Assembly: GCF_900142015.1 (NCBI RefSeq)
Contig: NZ_FQZN01000015.1
Coordinates: 84,080-148,079 of the forward strand
Source: Bacteroides stercorirosoris
GTDB lineage: Bacteria; Bacteroidota; Bacteroidia; Bacteroidales; Bacteroidaceae
DNA: 64,000 bases
Direction: 5' to 3'
Below the pieces are notes generated by a model. The model saw only the letters and a list, made by a program, of their open reading frames with translations, was not told where the DNA came from and searched no databases. A program made the translations under genes and the position numbers. This document shows, in pieces, positions 1-6,359 of the stretch (positions are counted from its first letter, which is position 1; every line of letters starts with the position of its first letter).

Positions 1-545
1 AAAGCGAGGAGGATTTCTGTACACTGGCACTAAAGGATATTTTGTTCGGCCATTTCAAGCCGGAGACAGCAGAGTCAGTGGAAACTTCGGAAAGTGGTTT
101 CAACTACATCTGCCCCGGGCATAAGCTGAACCACAAAGGAACCGGCAATGGTATTTTGCGGGGCGGCAACCTGTCCGTGTTCTATGGATTGCGGGGCACG
201 CCATATGATATTCCTGCCGAAGGAACCATTCTCTTCATAGAAGATGTGGGTGAGCGTCCGCACGCGGTAGAACGCATGATTTATAATCTGAAACTGGGCG
301 GTGTACTGGAAAAACTCTCCGGCCTCATCATCGGACAATTCACAGAGTATGAAGAAAACAAATCTTTAGGCAAAGATTTATACGGCGCTATTGCCGACCT
401 GGTGAAAGAATACGATTATCCGGTCTGTTTTAATTTCCCGGTAGGGCATGTCACCATGAATCTGCCCATGATAAACGGAGCAGCGGTAACGTTGGAGACC
501 GGAAGAAAAGAAGTGAAACTAAGTTTTAATTTAGATAAAGAATGA
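1..545 (+). CDS. LD-carboxypeptidase (peptidase S66), C-terminal part
   Basis: The open frame enters from the left edge, so the N-terminus with the nucleophilic serine lies outside the window. The visible 181 residues match the C-terminal domain of S66 LD-carboxypeptidases, which remove the terminal D-Ala from cytoplasmic murein tetrapeptides during peptidoglycan recycling. The family Glu is in LFIEDVGE and the catalytic His in FPVGHVTMNLP. A TTG near base 42 is not the real start because the frame stays open upstream. The stop overlaps the start of the next gene (ATGA), so the two are probably translationally coupled. Family assignment is firm; the exact substrate is inferred. Confidence 0.88.
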   Translation, partial: SEEDFCTLALKDILFGHFKPETAESVETSESGFNYICPGHKLNHKGTGNGILRGGNLSVFYGLRGTPYDIPAEGTILFIEDVGERPHAVERMIYNLKLGGVLEKLSGLIIGQFTEYEENKSLGKDLYGAIADLVKEYDYPVCFNFPVGHVTMNLPMINGAAVTLETGRKEVKLSFNLDKE

Positions 546-1537
546 AACGGAATTATACTCTCATCCCCTTATGCCTGGCGTTGCTCGCATTCATAGCATG
601 CAGCAACAACACCAAGAAGGCAAGCGATGGTACGGAGACGACCACAAAAAGTGTTGTCAATGTTCCTCAGTTCAATGCGGACAGTGCTTATCAGTATGTG
701 AAAGCACAAGTGGACTTCGGCCCACGCGTTCCCAATACGAAAGCACATGTAGAATGTGGAAATTACCTGGCAGATAAATTGACGGAATTCGGTGCTAAAG
801 TCACCAGCCAGTATGTAGACCTTCCGGCTTACAACGGTACGCTGCTGAAAGCACGCAATATTATCGGTTCCTACAAGCCGGATACGAAAAAGCGTATCGT
901 CCTTTTTTCGCATTGGGACAGCCGTCCGTGGGCGGATGCCGACCCGGATCCTAAAAAGCATTATACTCCGATTCTGGGTGCCAATGACGGTGCCAGCGGT
1001 GTAGGCGTAATGTTGGAAATAGCACGCCATCTGCAGAAGCAATTACCGGAAATGGGTATCGATCTTATCTTCGTTGATGCTGAAGATTACGGCACACACC
1101 AAGCTTACAACGGCCCGCATAAAGAAGAATACTGGGGACTTGGCTCACAGTATTGGGCACGCAATCCTCATGTGCAGGGATATAATGCACGTTTTGGCAT
1201 ACTGCTGGACATGGTAGGGGGCAAGAATGCAGAATTCCGTTATGAAGGTTTGTCTCATGAAGTAGCTCCCAATGTCAATGAGAAAATCTGGAAAACAGCC
1301 AATGCTTTAGGTTTCGGGCGGCACTTTGTACAGAAAAAAGGCGGGTTCGTGACCGATGACCATACGTTTATCAACAGATATGCAAAAATTCCAACCATTG
1401 ATATTGTTCCTTATTATCCGGAAGGCGATTTCTTTGAGCACTGGCATACCGTGAAAGATGATATGGATGCCATTGATAAGGCTACCCTGCAAGCAGTGGG
1501 GCAGACGGTGATGCAAGTCATTTACAGTGAGAAATAA
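542..1537 (+). CDS. M28-fold glutaminyl cyclase-like lipoprotein
   Basis: 331 residues. The N-terminus is a lipoprotein signal (LLAFIAC, Cys20), so it is membrane-anchored on the periplasmic side. The rest is a zinc-dependent M28 fold: HWDSRPWADADPD, the Asp of GANDGASGVG, the Glu of FVDAEDYG and the His of FFEHWHT look like the metal and active-site residues. The insert NGPHKEEYWGLGSQYWARNPH is characteristic of Bacteroidetes type II glutaminyl-peptide cyclotransferases, which convert N-terminal Gln to pyroglutamate on exported proteins. General annotation would be M28 family peptidase; glutaminyl cyclase is my preferred reading. It overlaps the LD-carboxypeptidase stop by 4 bases. Confidence 0.85.
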   Translation: MKRNYTLIPLCLALLAFIACSNNTKKASDGTETTTKSVVNVPQFNADSAYQYVKAQVDFGPRVPNTKAHVECGNYLADKLTEFGAKVTSQYVDLPAYNGTLLKARNIIGSYKPDTKKRIVLFSHWDSRPWADADPDPKKHYTPILGANDGASGVGVMLEIARHLQKQLPEMGIDLIFVDAEDYGTHQAYNGPHKEEYWGLGSQYWARNPHVQGYNARFGILLDMVGGKNAEFRYEGLSHEVAPNVNEKIWKTANALGFGRHFVQKKGGFVTDDHTFINRYAKIPTIDIVPYYPEGDFFEHWHTVKDDMDAIDKATLQAVGQTVMQVIYSEK

Positions 1538-1539
1538 TT

Positions 1540-1567
1540 CATAAATCAAAAATCATAAATCAATAAG
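1540..1567 (+). repeat. 7-bp-period linker before sufE
   Basis: Four consecutive heptads (cataaat, caaaaat, cataaat, caataag) fill the space between the cyclase stop and the sufE ATG at 1569. This is one of several such linkers in the window. Confidence 0.6.
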
Positions 1568-1568
1568 T

Positions 1569-1994
1569 ATGAGTATCAACGAGGCACAAGACGAAGTGAT
1601 TGCGGAATTCAGTGACTTTGACGACTGGATGGATCGCTATCAACTCCTCATCGACTTAGGAAACGAGCAGGAAACGCTCGATGAAAAATATAAAACGGAA
1701 CAGAACCTGATTGAAGGTTGCCAAAGCCGCGTATGGCTGCAAGCTGACGAAGAGAATGGAAAAATCATCTTCAAAGCTGAAAGCGACGCTTTGATTGTTA
1801 AAGGTATCATTTCGTTGCTGATGAAAGTCCTTTCCGGACATACACCGGACGAAATTCTGAATGCCGATCTTTATTTCATTGATAAGATAGGATTGAAAGA
1901 ACATCTTTCGCCTACCCGTAGCAATGGTTTGCTGTCTATGGTGAAACAGATGCGGATGTATGCGCTGGCTTTCAAGGCGAAAAATCAAGAATAA
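1569..1994 (+). CDS. sufE: SufE family sulfur-acceptor protein
   Basis: 141 residues, the normal size for SufE, which accepts persulfide sulfur from the cysteine desulfurase SufS and passes it to the Fe-S scaffold in the cytoplasm. The N-terminal helix pattern (IAEFSDFDDWMDRYQLLIDLG) and the active-site loop LIEGCQSRVWL with Cys51 are diagnostic. No sufS or sufBCD gene is nearby, so it is separated from its partners here. It is the last gene of the plus-strand group and is followed by a strong hairpin before the convergent XRE gene. Confidence 0.93.
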   Translation: MSINEAQDEVIAEFSDFDDWMDRYQLLIDLGNEQETLDEKYKTEQNLIEGCQSRVWLQADEENGKIIFKAESDALIVKGIISLLMKVLSGHTPDEILNADLYFIDKIGLKEHLSPTRSNGLLSMVKQMRMYALAFKAKNQE

Positions 1995-1996
1995 AA

Positions 1997-2032
1997 AAGT
2001 GGTAGGGTGATAAGTTTATCACTCTACCATTT
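1997..2032. terminator. Bidirectional terminator between sufE and XRE gene
   Basis: ggtagggtgataa / ttatcactctacc form a 13-bp stem (one G-T) around a 2-nt centre, extended by A-T pairs on both flanks, between two converging genes. A-rich and T-rich flanks fit termination from both sides. Confidence 0.7.
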
Positions 2033-2036
2033 CCTC

Positions 2037-2246
2037 TTATTCATCTCCCTCCTGATATTCCAGAATATCTCCCGGCTGGCAATCCAGAATCTTACAAATA
2101 GCCTCCAGCGTAGAGAAACGGATGGCTTTTGCCTTTCCCGTTTTCAGAATAGATAAATTAGCGGGTGTAATATCCACCTTTTCGGCCAGCTCTCCTAAAG
2201 ATATCTTTCGCCGAGCCATCATTATATCAAGGTTTACTATAATCAT
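2037..2246 (-). CDS. Small XRE/Cro-type HTH regulator
   Basis: 69 residues from ATG at 2246; an upstream TTG in frame is unlikely. The sequence MMARRKISLGELAEKVDIT, then PANLSILKTGKAKAIRF, is a Cro/C1 helix-turn-helix of the YozG-like type, with little else in the protein. It is last in a minus-strand operon behind two DUF2975 membrane proteins and a CPBP protease. DUF2975 plus small XRE protein is a common pairing; the regulator probably controls its own operon (inference). Confidence 0.85.
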   Translation of the reverse strand: MIIVNLDIMMARRKISLGELAEKVDITPANLSILKTGKAKAIRFSTLEAICKILDCQPGDILEYQEGDE

Positions 2247-2272
2247 ATAAATCACTTTTATCAAGGTTAGGA

Positions 2273-2878
2273 TTAAATAGTCAGGTCTTGTTCTTCTTTC
2301 ATTTTCACACCTACGGCAAATATCTCGGTAAACAATGCCAGTATCAGGAACGAGAACCAGGAGAATGTTAACCCATAAGATGTCAACTCGTAACCACTAA
2401 ACTGAATCTGGGAAACAGCATCCCTATGCAGAAGATACTCGTAAGTCTCCATACAAATGCCGAGGAGTATTATCGAATAGACAAAAAGACGCATACGATT
2501 TACATTTTCACGTGTGAATACCTTCCCACGGCTTACTGAAATAACTACCCTAACCATACAATAAAACCCGTAAAGAGCAAAAAATACAAAAGGAATAGCC
2601 AACGCAAGAATCAATTTATTAACAAATGACGGTTGTATTTCCGTCTCCATCGAAGCCATCCAGCAAGGTACATTCTGCTGTATGGCACTATTAAACAGGG
2701 AGTCAACTGCTACGGTTTTCTCAGCCTTAATCGAAATATCTACAGTTGAAAAATTAAGTTCTCTACTATTACCTGCACTGTTCCAGCCACGTCTGAAATC
2801 AGCTGTTCCGCTTGACATTATCACTTCAGCAATAAACACTACTATCACCAATAAAGCTAATATTCTAATCTTTTTCAT
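2273..2878 (-). CDS. DUF2975 family membrane protein (second copy)
   Basis: 201 residues. An N-terminal membrane segment (residues about 5-22) is followed by an extracytoplasmic stretch and three more hydrophobic helices. The end MKEEQDLTI is identical to that of the upstream paralogue at 2893-3549, and the helices align, which identifies the pair as DUF2975 proteins. Function of the family is unknown; members sit next to XRE regulators, as here. The copies are divergent in their soluble N-terminal parts. Confidence 0.8.
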   Translation of the reverse strand: MKKIRILALLVIVVFIAEVIMSSGTADFRRGWNSAGNSRELNFSTVDISIKAEKTVAVDSLFNSAIQQNVPCWMASMETEIQPSFVNKLILALAIPFVFFALYGFYCMVRVVISVSRGKVFTRENVNRMRLFVYSIILLGICMETYEYLLHRDAVSQIQFSGYELTSYGLTFSWFSFLILALFTEIFAVGVKMKEEQDLTI

Positions 2879-2892
2879 AACTCACCTTTTAC

Positions 2893-3549
2893 TTAAATCG
2901 TCAAATCCTGTTCTTCTTTCATTCTCAATCCGATAGCAAATACTTCCGCCACAATCAAGGCAGAAAGTCCCAATACCAATGAAGTGATATGCACCATATC
3001 TGCCATACTCAATGAATAGCCCGTTACAGAAAATACTTTTCCCACATTATAGAAACTCAGAAACGCAGTAAAAAAAGTGCATGCAAAACTAATAATAAGC
3101 AATACCCCTAAGCGCCTGAGCCGCCGTACATTCTTCCAATTGAATATATCGGATTTATTGATCGATACAATAAGACGGATAAAGAGCACCACAGCCCAGA
3201 CAATGGCGACATAGTCTGCAATAAGAATCAAAAGAGAAATGATTCTCGATAAGACACTCGGTTGGGTATTCACACTGACAATCATTTGCCCGTAAGCAGC
3301 AGGTACATATTCACCGGATTTCTCATTATAAACGGAATCAATCAGAATTGCACCACCCAAATCTTTAGGCACTAACTGCACAACTTGCAAATTAGTCATC
3401 TCTTCCTTTTCTTTCACGTCAATCTTGGAATCAAAGCCTTTCTCAATACCGGTTTTAATTCCCATGCCTACATAATAGGTGGTTTCCAAAACCGAATAGC
3501 CCAGCACAAACAATACGATCACGCAAAGAATATTCAATCTCCTTTTCAT
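2893..3549 (-). CDS. DUF2975 family membrane protein (first copy)
   Basis: 218 residues with an N-terminal membrane helix (LNILCVIVLFVLGYSVLE), a soluble loop to about residue 85, then three hydrophobic segments and the end RMKEEQDLTI shared with the downstream paralogue. Its start overlaps the CPBP stop by four bases, so the two are co-translated. Function unknown. Confidence 0.8.
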   Translation of the reverse strand: MKRRLNILCVIVLFVLGYSVLETTYYVGMGIKTGIEKGFDSKIDVKEKEEMTNLQVVQLVPKDLGGAILIDSVYNEKSGEYVPAAYGQMIVSVNTQPSVLSRIISLLILIADYVAIVWAVVLFIRLIVSINKSDIFNWKNVRRLRRLGVLLIISFACTFFTAFLSFYNVGKVFSVTGYSLSMADMVHITSLVLGLSALIVAEVFAIGLRMKEEQDLTI

Positions 3550-4325
3550 ACTTTAGTAGTTGTATTAGATAATTTATAAGTGTTCATCATTCTCCAGGAA
3601 AGCATAAACAATAGTACGGAAACTACCAGACTAATCATGTATGTCGGCTCTCCTATTAAATCGGATGTATAATCCACATCCGGAAACTTCAGACTAAGAT
3701 AAACAGAAAGGCTGTTGTTCATGATGTGAATCAGGATACAAGGTACCAGACTGCGTGTCTTATAATAAATCCATGCAAGAACAAATCCAACCAATGTAGC
3801 TCCTACAATCTGTGCCGGGTTCATGTGGAAGATACCAAACAACAGGCCGGATATCAGAATAGCCACCAGCGGATTATATTTCTTCAACAAGACTTTAGTA
3901 ACCGCTCCCCGAAACAATAATTCTTCCAAAATGGGGCCCAGTATGCTTACACAAATAATTCCCAACCAACCGGATTGCAAAACATTAAAAGTATCATTCA
4001 ACCAGTCCGGAAGAAACGTGAGATGGGACATCAGAAAATCTACCATAAAAATGACGGAAATCCCCATGATGGCACTCCAGAATAAATAAGATGCAGATAC
4101 AGGCGAGTACAACTGCTTGTCGCCCGTCAGATATCCTTTCCACCACAAGTAAATCAGCATAAAAACAAATCCTGCCAACAAAGTGGGAGCTAAAGCAAAC
4201 TCATTCGCCTTTTCCACAGTGCCGTATTCTACATACGCATAGATCATAGTAAATGGAGTCACTGCCAATGCTCCGAGAATTTGCATCGCCAAGTAAATTA
4301 GAACCAGTTTTATTGCCGTTTTCAT
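3546..4325 (-). CDS. CPBP family intramembrane metalloprotease
   Basis: 259 residues with about seven hydrophobic segments. The CPBP (CAAX protease and bacteriocin-processing) motifs are present: EELLFRG with E134, E135 and R139; FGIFHMNP with H167; and LIHIMNN with H200 and N204. Members are membrane-embedded proteases; in bacteria some confer bacteriocin self-immunity. It is the first gene of the operon with two DUF2975 proteins and an XRE regulator. Its substrate cannot be told from sequence. Confidence 0.9.
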   Translation of the reverse strand: MKTAIKLVLIYLAMQILGALAVTPFTMIYAYVEYGTVEKANEFALAPTLLAGFVFMLIYLWWKGYLTGDKQLYSPVSASYLFWSAIMGISVIFMVDFLMSHLTFLPDWLNDTFNVLQSGWLGIICVSILGPILEELLFRGAVTKVLLKKYNPLVAILISGLLFGIFHMNPAQIVGATLVGFVLAWIYYKTRSLVPCILIHIMNNSLSVYLSLKFPDVDYTSDLIGEPTYMISLVVSVLLFMLSWRMMNTYKLSNTTTKV

Positions 4326-4377
4326 CGTTGTCTATCGCTTAAAAGTCTGCAAAGATACTATTTTCTCTTTCAAATTA

Positions 4378-4467
4378 TCAAGCTGCAGCGCCTATACCAC
4401 AAAGAACAGCCATCAACATGGAGAGGGAAATCACTAACAAAGAGATACTCATAAATGCCTTTTTCAT
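4378..4467 (-). CDS. Possible 29-residue hydrophobic peptide
   Basis: An ATG-started frame encodes a 29-residue peptide beginning MKKAFMSISLLVIS and ending CGIGAAA: two lysines, one hydrophobic helix, one cysteine. It lies upstream of the CPBP operon on the same strand. It looks like a single-pass membrane microprotein or a truncated signal peptide; no family is recognised. Length alone is weak evidence. Confidence 0.35.
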   Translation of the reverse strand: MKKAFMSISLLVISLSMLMAVLCGIGAAA

Positions 4468-4507
4468 AATCGTCAACCTTTATACGTTTTGTTATTCAAT
4501 AATAATT

Positions 4508-4608
4508 TATCGTTTTTCGATATGCAAATAAAGGGGGATTTTTTGAAACAAACAAGTAAAACAGAAAATATTTATCGAAAAACAATAAAATAAGTATGTT
4601 TTTCGATA
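4508..4608. repeat. Three TATCG-N5-CGATA dyad boxes
   Basis: The dyad TATCG-TTTTT-CGATA at 4508-4522 recurs with small changes at 4573-4587 (TATCG-AAAAA-CAATA) and 4595-4608 (TATG-TTTTT-CGATA). The boxes are in the 333-base gap between the microprotein and ribF (4468-4800), where no other gene is credible. They could be operators for the CPBP operon. Confidence 0.45.
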
Positions 4609-4700
4609 ATAATGCAGAATATATAAAGAGAGAAAGACAAAAAAGCATATAAAAGAAGTAATGTGCACCCAAGATTGAATGCAACACATATACGGGGAGA

Positions 4701-4728
4701 AGATGCTTCGACTACGCTCAGCATGACA
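4701..4728. repeat. Dispersed-type intergenic repeat
   Basis: The phrase agatgcttcgactacgctca and the following gcatgaca resemble a short sequence often seen in intergenic spaces of Bacteroidales and other bacteria. Only one copy is in this window, so its repeat nature rests on recollection rather than on sequence here. Confidence 0.3.
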
Positions 4729-4800
4729 GATAGCACTGATAATCAGCACATATTACACCAGAGTAGTTACCCCGGTATATATAAAGTGTTTTTTGAAGTA

Positions 4801-5718
4801 TTAAAGATAGCGGGAAGCATCCTCAGCATCCTTATAAAGTTGGGCAATCAAGCCATCTATAGAATCGAATTTAAGTTCGGGACGGAGATAACGGACAAAG
4901 GAAAGGCAAATATACTGCTCGTAAATATCCGAATGGAAATTAAAGATATTCACTTCAATACTGCGATCGGTGCCGTTAGCCATTGTAGGACGATAGCCGA
5001 TACTAAGCATACCCCCATAAACACGACCTGCCACAGTAACACGCACAGCATATACTCCATCGGAAGGGACCAGTTTATCCGGGTCGTCCACCCGAAGATT
5101 AGCTGTAGGGAAGCCGATTTTACGGCCGACACGATACCCACTTACTACCATACCATTCAAGAAATAGTCATATCCCAGACAAGCGGCTGCCTCCGAAACA
5201 CAACCTTCCAACAGTAACTGACGAATGCCGGAGGAGCTTACCGCAGTCTCCTTATCTATATATGCACGGGCAAGGATAACTTCTATTCCCAGCTCTTGCC
5301 CATAGCCCACATAATCATCAAAGCCCTCACTCCGATTATGCCCGAAGCGATGATCATAGCCTACCACAAGAGCACGTATATTATAATGGTCACGAAGAAA
5401 AAGCATGAACTCCCGTGCCGACAATACAGCAATCTCAGAAGTGAAATCAAGCATCATGCAATAGTCCAGGCCGGTATCAGCAAGCAAAGAAACCTTTTCT
5501 TCACACGTAGTCAACAGTTCGGGGCGATACTCCGGCTGCACAACTTTGCGCGGATGCACCGGAAAGGTCACTACCCCCGAAGCCAGACCGCGCACAGAAG
5601 CTGCTTCGCGCACCTGTTCTATCAGGTAGCGATGCCCAAGATGAACCCCATCAAAAAAGCCTATGGTAGCGACACAGGCACGGGGAAGCACTTCCGGTAT
5701 GTTACGAAGCAACTGCAT
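4801..5718 (-). CDS. ribF: Bifunctional riboflavin kinase / FAD synthetase
   Basis: 305 residues from ATG at 5718; a TTG four codons upstream lies inside a repeat linker. The N-terminal nucleotidyltransferase carries IGFFDGVHLGH (residues 19-29) and the C-terminal flavokinase carries GRKIGFPTANL. The enzyme makes FMN and FAD from riboflavin in the cytoplasm. It is third in a minus-strand operon with the Ca-ATPase and HAD genes, spaced by a 7-bp-period linker. Confidence 0.95.
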   Translation of the reverse strand: MQLLRNIPEVLPRACVATIGFFDGVHLGHRYLIEQVREAASVRGLASGVVTFPVHPRKVVQPEYRPELLTTCEEKVSLLADTGLDYCMMLDFTSEIAVLSAREFMLFLRDHYNIRALVVGYDHRFGHNRSEGFDDYVGYGQELGIEVILARAYIDKETAVSSSGIRQLLLEGCVSEAAACLGYDYFLNGMVVSGYRVGRKIGFPTANLRVDDPDKLVPSDGVYAVRVTVAGRVYGGMLSIGYRPTMANGTDRSIEVNIFNFHSDIYEQYICLSFVRYLRPELKFDSIDGLIAQLYKDAEDASRYL

Positions 5719-5745
5719 TTTAACTCTCAACTTTTAACTTTCAAC
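5719..5745 (-). repeat. 7-bp-period linker between HAD gene and ribF
   Basis: On the minus strand it reads gttgaaa gttaaaa gttgaga gttaaa and then the ribF ATG. The first heptad supplies the TGA stop of the HAD gene. The heptad GTTGAGA and GTTAAAA also occur before the HlyD gene at 28110-28140. Confidence 0.65.
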
Positions 5746-6358
5746 TAAACAAATGACTCCAATCTTCGCACGCTTTCGGCGTATAAGTAGAGATGCCCAG
5801 TGTTTCCGCCACACGGCAATTCTCGGCGGAATCATCTATAAAGAAAGTTTCTTTCGGGTCAATACCGGTCTCATCCAGTAATCTCTGGAAAATAGCTACA
5901 TCAGGCTTTGCCATCTTCATTTCATAAGAAAGGAAGATTCTCTCAAAATAATCTTCCACCCGAAAAGCTTTATAGTGGAAAGCGTGTTTACATGACCATT
6001 TCCAGTGAATATCGTTAGTATTACTCAACAAATAGACCACGTATTTCTCACGCAGTTTCAGCAGTAAATCCAGCTTATAGGTAGGGATGCCTCCTAAAAA
6101 ACTATTCCATGCAGCATCTATGCGGGCATCGGTCACTACCTTCCCTATTTGTTCACGAATCGCATTCCGGAACTCTGCACTGGTAATCAATCCTTTTTCA
6201 TGTTGCAAGAAGAAACCTTGCTGGTGGCAGACATCAAGCATAGCCTCTACATTGGGCAAACCTAACTTTGCGAAATTCTCAATACAACGCTGGCGGTCCA
6301 AATCAATCAATACGCCGCCAAAATCAATAATAAGGTTTTTAATTCCTTTTTCTTTCAT
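5741..6358 (-). CDS. HAD-IA family hydrolase
   Basis: 205 residues. Motif I is IIDFGGVLIDLD with nucleophile D12; motif II YLLSNTN; motif III lysine in KMAKPD; motif IV FIDDSAENC. The second Asp of the usual DxD is replaced by Gly, as in the YihX-like subgroup, which dephosphorylates small sugar phosphates. The start is 1 base after the Ca-ATPase stop. Substrate unknown. Confidence 0.9.
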   Translation of the reverse strand: MKEKGIKNLIIDFGGVLIDLDRQRCIENFAKLGLPNVEAMLDVCHQQGFFLQHEKGLITSAEFRNAIREQIGKVVTDARIDAAWNSFLGGIPTYKLDLLLKLREKYVVYLLSNTNDIHWKWSCKHAFHYKAFRVEDYFERIFLSYEMKMAKPDVAIFQRLLDETGIDPKETFFIDDSAENCRVAETLGISTYTPKACEDWSHLFS

Positions 6359-6359
6359 T

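Noticed and set aside
4496..4749. Two overlapping minus-strand frames in the ribF-CPBP gap
   Set aside because: Aromatic-rich translation of A+T-rich sequence, crossing the dyad boxes; no start signal.
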